A DNA stretch of 37,587 bases, taken from the NCBI GenBank assembly GCA_039819225.1, contig JBCBSN010000014.1, positions 1 to 37,587 on the forward strand, read 5' to 3'. The notes beneath the pieces were generated by a model that saw only the letters and a list, made by a program, of their open reading frames with translations, ran no database searches and was not told the origin of the DNA. Each line of letters opens with the position of its first letter. The first letter of the stretch is position 1. The translations under genes and the position numbers were made by a program. This DNA comes from Ulvibacterium sp039819225 (lineage in GTDB: Bacteria > Bacteroidota > Bacteroidia > Flavobacteriales > Flavobacteriaceae). This document shows, piece after piece, positions 16,324-24,409 of this stretch.

Positions 16324-17901
16324 ATGAGAACATTAAAAACATTATTGCTATGCACGGGAATTATGGCCTTGGCCTCCTGTGACAGAATTGACGATTTCGT
16401 AGGCGACGGCGGAGGCGGTAGTGATGAGCCCGGAGGCACTATTTTCGAAAACAAATCCAATTTGGAGCCTTTGGTATCTATTATGCCACAGTTCAATTTT
16501 GTTAAGGCCTACTCCTTGATCAGCACTTCCGACGTACTTCCCGGTAATTTCCAGATAGCTGGTGCCGCCGATGGTGCCGGTTTCCTAGAAGATCCGGAAA
16601 GTGATGGATACATCTACATGTTGAACTGTGAAGATGATTACTCTGTAGTGCGTATAAAATTGGACAAATATCTTAATCCGATTAGCGGGGAATATGTTTT
16701 GAATTCTGGGGTGGCCGATTTTGCCAGACAATGCTCCGGGACCATGTGGGAGCGAGATATCCATGGAGGTGCCCAAGACCTTTATCTTTCTGCCTCGGAG
16801 AACTTCAACTATGACGTTAAAGGTCTTGACCCCTATCAAGCCGTTCCTACGCCCACAGCCGATTTTGGATTGGACGCCCTGGGTGAGTTCCATTGGGAAA
16901 ACGCCGTTCCCCTTCCAAGGGATGCCTACAACGGTAAGACTGTTATTATTGGAGGAGATGATGACTCTAGCGGTTCCGAAGGACAGGTTACCCTGTACTA
17001 CTCTGAAAATGGTGATGGCGACTTAAATAACGGTGATGTTTATGTGTTAAGAGCAAAGCAGGTTTCCGATGGAGCCGGAGGTATCATGGAAGCCGATCCT
17101 ACAACTACATATACGGAGGAAAACCTTGATTACGGGGTTGCCTATGATGTTGAATTTGTAAAAATCGAGAATGGTGGCGCTTTGACTCGTGAGGAAATGG
17201 AAGTGGCCAGTGATGAAGTTTTTGCTTTGCACTTTATGAGGGTAGAGGACGTGGATTACCAAAAAGGTTCTGATGCCAATGGCAGAAACGTATACTTTGC
17301 CGTTACGGGAAGAGGCCCTGGAAGGGATACCTATAATGACTGGGGTACCGTATATAAATTGGCATTGGACGAGGATAGCCCCATGACAGGAAAATTGACT
17401 CAAGTCATTTCTGGTAACACGGATACCAACAATATGGATGGGAACTTGCCAACGCTTCAAAGCCCGGACAACATCTGCGTTACGGAAAACTTTATCTACA
17501 CCCAGGAAGATCCCAATTCCTTTAGTAGGGGCCATACCGCTTACATTTATCAAAGTGATCTAAACGGGAATTCTACTCGGGTAGTAATGGAGTTTGTAGT
17601 TCGTAGCGATTTGGCCAAGGACGGTACTGTAGGCGGTGGAAGTGATACCGAGGAATTTGACCGTGATTCCGGGGAATATGGATCGTTGATTGATATTTCG
17701 GATAAGGTGGGAGAGCCCGGTACTTTCTTGTTGGCCCTGCAGCCTCACTATTGGGAAAGCGATGATTTCTTGAATCTGGATGGTCATGATTTGCGTTCCA
17801 ATCCAGGTGCTATTGCCGCTGCCCAGGCTCGGGAAGGGTTCTCTCCTAGGGAAGACGACCAAGGTTCCCAGGTCCTTATTATTAAAGGATTGCCCCGCTA
17901 G
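16324..17901 (+). CDS. PhoX/DUF839-like lipoprotein (putative alkaline phosphatase family)
   Basis: 525 residues with a lipoprotein signal (GIMALASC, Cys19) followed by a flexible Gly/Asp linker. The body looks like a beta-propeller: repeated YIYMLNCEDDYSVVRI-type strands, GEFHWENAVPLPRDAYNGKT, RNVYFAVTGRGPGRDTYNDW, and near the end LQSPDNICVTENFIYTQEDP. The SPDN...E...EDPN pattern is the one PhoX-type (DUF839) proteins use for Ca/Fe ligands. If active, it would release phosphate from esters outside the cytoplasm; a non-catalytic relative is equally possible. It heads a plus-strand run with the cytochrome c peroxidase, but a strong terminator separates the two. Confidence 0.6.
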   Translation: MRTLKTLLLCTGIMALASCDRIDDFVGDGGGGSDEPGGTIFENKSNLEPLVSIMPQFNFVKAYSLISTSDVLPGNFQIAGAADGAGFLEDPESDGYIYMLNCEDDYSVVRIKLDKYLNPISGEYVLNSGVADFARQCSGTMWERDIHGGAQDLYLSASENFNYDVKGLDPYQAVPTPTADFGLDALGEFHWENAVPLPRDAYNGKTVIIGGDDDSSGSEGQVTLYYSENGDGDLNNGDVYVLRAKQVSDGAGGIMEADPTTTYTEENLDYGVAYDVEFVKIENGGALTREEMEVASDEVFALHFMRVEDVDYQKGSDANGRNVYFAVTGRGPGRDTYNDWGTVYKLALDEDSPMTGKLTQVISGNTDTNNMDGNLPTLQSPDNICVTENFIYTQEDPNSFSRGHTAYIYQSDLNGNSTRVVMEFVVRSDLAKDGTVGGGSDTEEFDRDSGEYGSLIDISDKVGEPGTFLLALQPHYWESDDFLNLDGHDLRSNPGAIAAAQAREGFSPREDDQGSQVLIIKGLPR

Positions 17902-17927
17902 TATTTTTAGATATTTCAATTCTTACT

Positions 17928-17960
17928 AAAGACCCTCATACTTAAATGAGGGTCTTCTTT
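17928..17960 (+). terminator. Strong rho-independent terminator after the PhoX-like gene
   Basis: AAGACCCTCAT at 17929-17939 pairs perfectly with ATGAGGGTCTT at 17946-17956 (11 bp, 6-nt loop) and ends in a T-rich stretch. Only 17 bp separate it from the peroxidase start, so downstream expression may depend on partial read-through. Confidence 0.85.
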
Positions 17961-17977
17961 ACATTATACATTGCATT

Positions 17978-19849
17978 ATGACCAAATCAAATTGGTACTT
18001 CGCCTATTTTTATCTAATAACGGTTTTATTCTCCTCTTGTAAAGAACAGGACAAAAAGCTCGTAGAAGTCAAGCAGGAAGAAACCCCGGACTGGTCCTAC
18101 GCCCAAAACTTTTATCTGCATGGCATTACAAACGCCATGGCTTACATGGATACCTTGGCCACGGTATCCAAGGAAAGTACGGCAGCAAAGGAAATTTTCG
18201 CAAAAGCCCGTGAGGAATTCAAGAAGGCCGAGCCATTTGCTTCCTATCTAAAACCGGAAGTGGGCCACAGGGCCAATGGACCGGCATTGCCGGTTGTAAT
18301 GGACGACAGCCAAAAAGTCCTTTTACCTACCGGACTCCAAAAATTGGAGGAGAGCATTTATGAGGAAGGGGAGAGCGAGGAGCGTTATCAGGAAGAAATA
18401 CAGGTAACAAAGGGAATGTTTGCCATATTACAAAAGGCCATGCAAAAAAGGGAAGTTACTTCAGAACGTTTTTTCATTGCAACCCACCAGCAATTGCTGC
18501 GAATCATTAGTCTGGGCATTTCTGGTTTTGACACCCCGGTAAGTCATTTAGGTCTGTCCGAAACCATTGTTTCATTGGAAAGTCTCAGGAAAGTCTATAC
18601 TAAGACACCTCTGCAATCCAAAATCCTTGAAAAGACCTCCAATTTGGATGCAGACTTTCAAAAAAACGTTACAAGAGCTGTTCAATTTATGAAGGAAAAT
18701 ACCGATTTTGAGACTTTTGACCGTTTCACTTTTATTCGAGATTACATGAATCCCATTACTCGGGATTGGGTGGCCATCCGCAAGGCAAGCGGTTTTTGGG
18801 AGGGTGTGAATCACAAGCCTTTTAATTTTGATGCCCCTACTTTTTTTGAGGAAGACTCCTTTAATTTAAATTTCTTTACTCCCGTGGTAAACCGGAGACC
18901 CACGGAAAAGCAAATTGCCCTTGGGGAAAAGCTCTTTTTTGATCCCACCCTTTCGGAAAGTGGAACTATGGCCTGTGCTACCTGCCATATTCCTGAAAAG
19001 GCCTATGGGGACGGGATGGTTTTTAATCGGGACAAGAATGGCAATCCATTGAAACGGAACACCCCTACCTTGATCAACGTGGCATTTCAGCAAAGTTTTT
19101 TTTGGGATGGGAGGGCACCAACGATACTGAATCAAATTACCAATGTCTTCAATAACGATAACGAATTTAACAACTCGGCGCACGAGTTTTCAACCCAGAT
19201 TTTGAAGGATACTACCTATGTCCCGCTTTTTAAGGAGGCATTTGGGAGAATTCCGAAAAGAAATACGGAGATTATACGTGCCATTTCCTCGTATATATCG
19301 ACTCTAAACGGGTTTAATTCCAAGTTTGATCGGAATATGAGGGGCGAGGAAGATACCTTTACAGAAGATGAAAAATTGGGCTTTAATTTGTATATGGGCA
19401 AAGCACTTTGTGCTACATGTCATTTCATTCCGTTGACCAATGGTACTGTGCCTCCCTTTTTCACGGAACATGAGAGGGAAGTAATAGGGGTCCCGGAAAC
19501 AGCAGGGAATAAGACATTGGATGATGATTTGGGCACCTATCTGTTGCCCAATTCGGATTTGGATGTGTACTACGGCATGTTTAAGACCCCAACAGTGAGA
19601 AATGCAGAGGTAACGGCACCTTACATGCATAATGGCGTTTATACCACATTAGAGCAGGTTATGGATTTTTACAACAAAGGTGGCGGTGGTGGAATGGGCT
19701 TTGATTTGGAATTTCAGACGCTTCCTTTTGATAAGCTGAACCTGACCCAAGAAGAACAAAACGCTATTATTGCTTTTATGAAGACGTTGACGGATACCGC
19801 AGTGGATGAACCCAAGGAAGAGACATCGGAACAAGTAGCAGGCATTTGA
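17978..19849 (+). CDS. Di-heme cytochrome c peroxidase (MauG/CCP family) with imelysin-like N-terminal domain, lipoprotein
   Basis: 623 residues with lipoprotein signal TVLFSSC (Cys21). Residues 310-610 are a CCP/MauG domain with two c-type heme sites, CATCH at 333-337 and CATCH at 478-482, plus TPTLINVAFQQSFFWDGRA and the C-terminal FKTPTVRNAEVTAPYMHNGV. Residues about 35-290 are all-helical and look like the imelysin/EfeO-M75 fold: YLHGITNAMAYMD, NGPALPV, and GLQKLEE at 119-125, the place of the imelysin GxHxxE motif with His replaced by Gln. It probably reduces peroxide or oxidises a substrate in the periplasm. Plain bacterial CCPs are about 330-350 residues. Confidence 0.88.
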   Translation: MTKSNWYFAYFYLITVLFSSCKEQDKKLVEVKQEETPDWSYAQNFYLHGITNAMAYMDTLATVSKESTAAKEIFAKAREEFKKAEPFASYLKPEVGHRANGPALPVVMDDSQKVLLPTGLQKLEESIYEEGESEERYQEEIQVTKGMFAILQKAMQKREVTSERFFIATHQQLLRIISLGISGFDTPVSHLGLSETIVSLESLRKVYTKTPLQSKILEKTSNLDADFQKNVTRAVQFMKENTDFETFDRFTFIRDYMNPITRDWVAIRKASGFWEGVNHKPFNFDAPTFFEEDSFNLNFFTPVVNRRPTEKQIALGEKLFFDPTLSESGTMACATCHIPEKAYGDGMVFNRDKNGNPLKRNTPTLINVAFQQSFFWDGRAPTILNQITNVFNNDNEFNNSAHEFSTQILKDTTYVPLFKEAFGRIPKRNTEIIRAISSYISTLNGFNSKFDRNMRGEEDTFTEDEKLGFNLYMGKALCATCHFIPLTNGTVPPFFTEHEREVIGVPETAGNKTLDDDLGTYLLPNSDLDVYYGMFKTPTVRNAEVTAPYMHNGVYTTLEQVMDFYNKGGGGGMGFDLEFQTLPFDKLNLTQEEQNAIIAFMKTLTDTAVDEPKEETSEQVAGI

Positions 19850-19907
19850 GTATTCTTGGAATTATAAAAGCTTAAAGAATACCTAACATTATTTTAAGAT
19901 GTTTTTG

Positions 19908-19938
19908 TTGTCAAGGCGTAAGCATTATGCTAATTTTC
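19908..19938 (+). promoter_or_regulatory. Candidate promoter of the fasciclin gene
   Basis: TTG at 19908-19910 is followed after exactly 20 bp by TAATTTTC at 19931-19938, one base off TAnnTTTG. The ATG is 26 bp further on. The spacing equals that of the tRNA-His promoter. Confidence 0.45.
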
Positions 19939-19963
19939 GACATAATATGAGAACACTAACAAT

Positions 19964-21991
19964 ATGAATCCTATGAAAATGAAAAAAAACCTTCTCGGCA
20001 AGGGCCGCCTTGCCCTCTTTACCATCCTTTCCTTTTTGATTTTGGCCTGTTCCGAAAATGACGATAGCCCAAGCGGGGAAAACCCCAACGATAATGAATC
20101 CCTTCCCAACCTAGTTGAATTAGCACAATCCGTTGCGGTACTTGAGGATTTGGTAGATGCTCTAATTCAGGCTGATGCCGGTTTGGTGGAGGCACTTTCC
20201 GCCCAAGGTCAGAATACGGTTTTTGCCCCTACAAATGATGCTTTTGACGCCCTTTTGGACGAATTGGAGGGTTTTGACAGTTTAACCGACTTTGATGAAG
20301 ATGAGGAAAAGGCACTTTTAGCAGAAATCTTAACCTACCATGTGGTTGCCGGGGAGTCTACCTTTTCTACCAATCTTTCCGATGGTACGGTGCTGACCAC
20401 CCTTCAAGAAGAAGATTTGGAAATTAGCGTTGATGTTAACGTTTTTGTAGTGGATAAAACCGGTGAAAATGCGGAAGTAGTTTCTGCTGACAATGAAGCC
20501 TCCAATGGTGTTGTTCATATTATTGATAAGATTTTGTTGCCCCAAGCCGTTCTGGATATTTTGAATCCACAACCTACTTTGGTGGAATTGGTGGTTGAGA
20601 CCGAAGAGCTTTCCTTGTTGGAAGAAGCTGTTATCAAAGCGGATTTGGTGGATGCATTAAATGCTGAGGGACCTTTTACTGTTTTTGCCCCGACCAACCA
20701 GGCAATTCAAGAACTTTTCGATTTGTTGGGCGATGAGTATAATAGCTTTGATGATTTTGACAATGTAGTGGAGCAACAGATTTTGGAACAAATTCTTTTG
20801 TACCACGTAGTTTCCGGAAAAGTAGGCTCCGGCGATCTTTCCCCCGGAATGGTTCCTACCCTTTTCACGGATAATAGTATTGAAGTAATTGCATCAGGTG
20901 AAACTTTCGTTATTGGCGATGCCACGGACGTTGATGCCAATCTTGTTTCGATAGATATAGCCGCCTCAAACGGGGTAGTGCATATTATCGACAAAATCTT
21001 GGTGCCCCAAGCCGTCATAGATTTGTTAAATCTTGGCGGGGGTGGTACTACCGAGGGCAGTACAATTAAGGAATTGGTAGAGGATACCGAGGAATTGTCC
21101 TTTTTAAAGGAAGCTTTGGTACTTACCGGTCTTTTGGATACCCTTGGTGAGGAAGGACCTTTTACGGTTTTTGCGCCTTCGGATGATGCCCTTTTTGGTC
21201 TTTTGGGACTCTTGGGAAACGAGTTGGATAGTCTTGATGATTTTGATACCGAGTGGGAAATTGATTTATTACGGGATGTTTTGTTGTTTCATGTCCTTCC
21301 CGGATTGACCGGTTCGGCCGATTTGGTTACCGGTCCTGTAAATACGCTTTCAGGGGAAAACACCATTGAAGTGGTCGCCTTGGATAACGGATTTGGATTG
21401 GAAGATGCCACAGGATTGGCCGCGAACATAATATTAACGGACATTCCTGCCGAGAATGGTGTTATACATACCATTGACCGGGTTTTAGTACCCGAGTCCG
21501 TTTTGGATGATATTTTGGATGAAACAACGCGGGCGTTGATGGATTTTATCACTTCATTGGATACAGATGATATTAGGGGAGCCATTATGCTCGCAGCACA
21601 GGTTAACGAATTTTTGGTAGACGAATTGGACGAGGAGTTTACCTTTTTCCTTCCCACCAACCAGGCCTTTTTGGATTTGTTCGCCTCCTTGGACGGATAT
21701 GATTCCTTGGCCGATTTCAATACGGTAGAGGATGCCGAACTCTTGGCTACCATTTTGTCGTATCACTTTATTTCGGGAGATACCCTTACGTCCGATGAAT
21801 TGGACGGAACCACCACAGTAACTACCTTGCAGGGCGAAGAATTGGTCATCAGTATTAATGGAGGGGTATCCATTATGGATAAGACAGATAATCCGGCTAT
21901 GGTGACCTCACCTGATGCAGCATTGTTAAATGGGGTTATTCACATCATAGACAAAGTACTGTTGCCCCAGGAAATTTTAGATGCGCTTTAA
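19964..21991 (+). CDS. Fasciclin (FAS1) lipoprotein with four FAS1 domains
   Basis: 675 residues with a lipoprotein signal (SFLILAC, Cys29) and a short acidic linker. Four tandem FAS1 domains occupy about 49-200, 205-355, 368-518 and 525-675. Each has the H1 motif (NTVFAPTNDAF, FTVFAPTNQAI, FTVFAPSDDAL, FTFFLPTNQAF), a central YH-type motif (YHVV, YHVV, FHVL, YHFI) and the H2 motif (NGVVHIIDKILLPQ and variants). FAS1 proteins mediate adhesion at the cell surface. The protein is strongly acidic. Its stop codon shares its last A with the first base of a 163-bp inverted-repeat element. Confidence 0.95.
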   Translation: MNPMKMKKNLLGKGRLALFTILSFLILACSENDDSPSGENPNDNESLPNLVELAQSVAVLEDLVDALIQADAGLVEALSAQGQNTVFAPTNDAFDALLDELEGFDSLTDFDEDEEKALLAEILTYHVVAGESTFSTNLSDGTVLTTLQEEDLEISVDVNVFVVDKTGENAEVVSADNEASNGVVHIIDKILLPQAVLDILNPQPTLVELVVETEELSLLEEAVIKADLVDALNAEGPFTVFAPTNQAIQELFDLLGDEYNSFDDFDNVVEQQILEQILLYHVVSGKVGSGDLSPGMVPTLFTDNSIEVIASGETFVIGDATDVDANLVSIDIAASNGVVHIIDKILVPQAVIDLLNLGGGGTTEGSTIKELVEDTEELSFLKEALVLTGLLDTLGEEGPFTVFAPSDDALFGLLGLLGNELDSLDDFDTEWEIDLLRDVLLFHVLPGLTGSADLVTGPVNTLSGENTIEVVALDNGFGLEDATGLAANIILTDIPAENGVIHTIDRVLVPESVLDDILDETTRALMDFITSLDTDDIRGAIMLAAQVNEFLVDELDEEFTFFLPTNQAFLDLFASLDGYDSLADFNTVEDAELLATILSYHFISGDTLTSDELDGTTTVTTLQGEELVISINGGVSIMDKTDNPAMVTSPDAALLNGVIHIIDKVLLPQEILDAL

Positions 21992-22153
21992 GAGCCTGTT
22001 TAAGAATTTATGATAGATAGATTCTGCCAGCCGGCGGCACGCAAGCATAAGCCATTTTTGATGTCCTAAGAGGCAACCTCGAGGCATAGAGCTAACAAAA
22101 TGGGGCGCACAAAGGGCATAAGAAAATAATTGATAAGTTTCTAAACGGGCTCT
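21991..22153. mobile_element. Miniature inverted-repeat element, copy 1 (163 bp)
   Basis: The ends are AGAGCCTGTTTAAGAA and TTTCTAAACGGGCTCT, imperfect terminal inverted repeats of about 16 bp. A second element of exactly the same length lies at 30277-30439; the ends and two internal blocks match (AGCCATTTTTGATGTCCT against AGTCATTTTTGTTGGCCT, and an AAGGGCATAAxAAATAA-like block). No ORF is inside, so it is non-autonomous. It abuts the FAS1 stop codon on the left and lies 5 bp from the TIGR02757 stop codon on the right. Both copies are preceded by TTTA and followed by AA. Confidence 0.75.
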
Positions 22154-22158
22154 AAGTT

Positions 22159-22923
22159 CTAGAATCGCTCGAATACACCAAGTCCAAAAAGGGCAAAATC
22201 GTATTTTACCGGGTCATTGGAGTCCAATTTTCGTAAGCTTTTATCCAATTCCAGAACGGCTTTGGCGTCATTTTGTTTTCGGGTCAATAATCCCAATTTA
22301 CGGGCAACATTACCGGAGTGAACGTCCAACGGGCATGATAATTGGAAAGGAGCCAGATTTTTCCATAGGCCAAAGTCCACTCCGGCGGCGTTGTTACGAA
22401 CCATCCATCGTAAGAACATATTGATGCGTTTGGCCGCCGAGCCCTTAGTGGGATCACTAATATGTTTGGAAGTTCTCTTGGGATGGGGTGATCCGAAAAA
22501 CAAAGTTTTAAAAGCCGTAATCGCGGGTTGTGTGGAATTCTGTTGTACATTTTTGGTAAAGACGTTTTCCAATCCACCATGGTTTCGATAGATATCCTGT
22601 AAGCCTCTCACAAAATACCTTAGGTCGATTTCGTTAAAAGTTCGGTGTACAAAACCCGAAAACCGGTCCAGGTCCTTTTCGCCATGCTGAGCAACAAATT
22701 CATAGGGGGAATGATCCATAAGTTCCATCATCCGGAGCGCGTTATTGATAATACTCTTCCGATTGCCCCAGGCAATGGTGGCCGTTAGAAAGGCGCTGAT
22801 TTCAATATCTTCCTTTTTGGAAAAGCGATGGGGTACCTGCAGGGGATCCGTATCCAAAAAGCGGGGATGTTCATAAAAGGCCGCCTTGGTATCCAGAAAT
22901 TCCTTTAATTCGGCTTTTTTCAT
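22159..22923 (-). CDS. TIGR02757 (DUF2400) family protein
   Basis: 254 residues, typical for the family. Recognised blocks include FLDTDPLQVPHRFSKKEDIE, SAFLTATIAWGNRKSIINNA, KRINMFLRWMVRNNAAGVDF and the C-terminal SCPLDVHSGNVARKLGLLTR and NDPVKYDFALFGLGVFE. The function is not established; the helical architecture and the LDVHSGNVAR segment are reminiscent of helix-hairpin-helix DNA glycosylases, which is only a resemblance. A heptad-period tract directly precedes the start codon, with no obvious Shine-Dalgarno sequence. Confidence 0.9.
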   Translation of the reverse strand: MKKAELKEFLDTKAAFYEHPRFLDTDPLQVPHRFSKKEDIEISAFLTATIAWGNRKSIINNALRMMELMDHSPYEFVAQHGEKDLDRFSGFVHRTFNEIDLRYFVRGLQDIYRNHGGLENVFTKNVQQNSTQPAITAFKTLFFGSPHPKRTSKHISDPTKGSAAKRINMFLRWMVRNNAAGVDFGLWKNLAPFQLSCPLDVHSGNVARKLGLLTRKQNDAKAVLELDKSLRKLDSNDPVKYDFALFGLGVFERF

Positions 22924-22926
22924 CTA

Positions 22927-22975
22927 TAGGGTTTGGGGTTTATGGTTCATTGTTCGTCGTTTGTTGCTCGTCAAT
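22927..22975. repeat. 7-bp-period tract directly upstream of the TIGR02757 start
   Basis: On the plus strand the heptads are TAGGGTT, TGGGGTT, TATGGTT, CATTGTT, CGTCGTT, TGTTGCT, CGTCAAT; the first five all end in GTT. In the gene's sense this is AACnnnn repeated, ending 3 bases before the ATG. It occupies the normal ribosome-binding region. Confidence 0.55.
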
Positions 22976-23098
22976 GCCTAAATATGGTTTTCAAATCGCC
23001 AAATAAGAAACACCATATCATAAATCAATACTGCCGACTGTTCATCGGAAGTACCCATCTCAAAATAGGAAATGCCGTTATCTAACTTAATAAGCACT

Positions 23099-23118
23099 TT
23101 GAACCTTGAACCTTGAAC
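23099..23118. repeat. Second TTGAACN heptad tract
   Basis: TTGAAC begins at 23099, 23106 and 23113, again exactly 7 bp apart, and lies 32 bp beyond the stop codon of the minus-strand LolD-like gene. The position relative to the gene end mirrors the tract at 8751-8820. Confidence 0.7.
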
Positions 23119-23150
23119 CCGAAACCACTACCAAAAACTGCAACCGCTTC

Positions 23151-23813
23151 CTACCCACCAATAATCCCGTCCACCATGGTTAGTTTACGGTCCGCCATAT
23201 CGGCCAGTTCGGCATTGTGTGTAACAATTACAAAAGTCTGTCCAAAAGTATCCCGAAGTTCAAAGAATAAACGGTGCAGATTATCGGCACTTTCGGAATC
23301 CAGGTTGCCACTGGGCTCGTCCGCAAAAATGATAGAGGGGTTGTTTACTAAGGCCCTGGCCACGGCCACGCGTTGTTGTTCACCGCCGGAAAGGGCATTG
23401 GGTCTGTGGTGATGCCTATGTGAGAGGCCCAAAAAATCCAGTAGTTCCCTGGCCTTTTCTTCCGCTACCGCTTTCGGGGTTTTTTTGATAAAAGCGGGTA
23501 TGCAGACATTCTCCAAGGCGGAAAATTCAGGGAGCAATTGGTGAAATTGAAAGATAAATCCAATGTGTTCATTTCGAAAACGTGCCAAATCCCTATCGAA
23601 AAGCTTGGAAACATCAATTCCGTTTATCATAAGGTCACTTTCTTCTTTGTTGGACATGGTATCCAGCGTTCCCAGTATCTGCAACAAAGTAGTCTTTCCA
23701 GCTCCGGAAGCCCCAACAATAGACACAACTTCCCCAGAATCTATGGTAATGTCCACTCCTTTTAGGACCTGGAGTTGTCCAAAGGCTTTTTTAAGATTAC
23801 GAGCTTGGATCAT
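23151..23813 (-). CDS. lolD: ABC transporter ATP-binding protein, LolD-like
   Basis: 220 residues. Walker A is GASGAGKTTL (about 33-42), the signature is ALSGGEQQRVAVARAL, and Walker B is IIFADEPSGNLD, followed by the switch His in VIVTHNAEL. The short length, FGQLQVLKGVDITI start and GNLDS after Walker B fit the MacB/LolD subfamily. LolD powers release of lipoproteins from the inner membrane, and many lipoproteins are encoded in this window. The permease partners are not adjacent, so LolD is preferred over FtsE or MacB by similarity only. Confidence 0.85.
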   Translation of the reverse strand: MIQARNLKKAFGQLQVLKGVDITIDSGEVVSIVGASGAGKTTLLQILGTLDTMSNKEESDLMINGIDVSKLFDRDLARFRNEHIGFIFQFHQLLPEFSALENVCIPAFIKKTPKAVAEEKARELLDFLGLSHRHHHRPNALSGGEQQRVAVARALVNNPSIIFADEPSGNLDSESADNLHRLFFELRDTFGQTFVIVTHNAELADMADRKLTMVDGIIGG

Positions 23814-24028
23814 ATAAACGGATTACATGCGTCGAAAGTAAACATAAACCCCTTCACTTCAAAAATCAAGGAGGGGCAAAGTTAAAAGTCACCGTCGTTT
23901 CTTCATGCCAATTTGTTCCCGGATTGGCAATAAGCTGCCCATTTATTATTTCCAACCGAAAACCGCCAACCCGTTTTTGGCACTCTTCTTGCTCTAATTT
24001 GTGGTAGAATATCCTATATTAGAGTACC

Positions 24029-24331
24029 ATGTCAAAAACCAAGGATAAAAAGTATAATGACCTGCTCTTGGGGCTCCTTTTTGATGCAATAGGCATGCTT
24101 TCCTTTGCCATACCCCTGATCGGGGATTTTACGGATGTAATTTGGGCCCCGGTATCGGCTTGGCTTATGACAAGGATGTACAGGGGAAAGGTAGGCCAGG
24201 CAGCGGCTATGTTTAGTTTTATAGAGGAGATCGTTCCCGGATTGGACATTGTACCCTCCTTTACCATTATGTGGCTGTATACTCATTTTTTTAAGGGAAG
24301 GCAAGGGGAGAAAGTAGTAGAGGTAAAATAG
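24029..24331 (+). CDS. Small two-span membrane protein, unknown function
   Basis: 100 residues with two likely spans, LLLGLLFDAIGMLSFAIPLI (about 12-31) and the FSFIEEIVPGLDIVPSFTIM segment leading to WLYTHFF (about 62-88). The Pro/Gly-rich GLDIVPSFTIMW segment and the DFTDVIWAPVSAWLMTRMY loop look conserved in style. The family name was not recognised. The start follows a long AT-rich gap with no visible Shine-Dalgarno. It stands alone, 79 bp before the sulfite-dehydrogenase-like gene. Confidence 0.7.
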   Translation: MSKTKDKKYNDLLLGLLFDAIGMLSFAIPLIGDFTDVIWAPVSAWLMTRMYRGKVGQAAAMFSFIEEIVPGLDIVPSFTIMWLYTHFFKGRQGEKVVEVK

Positions 24332-24409
24332 TTTTTTGAACTTCCAAGGCAGGTCCCTTATCTTCAACGGTATAAAATCATAACTTTAAGGCCCTATGAA
24401 TACTGGGAC

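Noticed and set aside
17047..17553. 168-codon minus-strand open frame inside the PhoX-like gene
   Set aside because: It is an antisense shadow of a gene with clear signal peptide and repeats; no ribosome-binding or promoter evidence was seen.
20515..21753. Several long minus-strand open frames under the FAS1 gene
   Set aside because: They arise from the repetitive Asp/Glu/Leu-rich coding sequence read in antisense and consist of Ser/Lys/Thr-rich low-complexity sequence.
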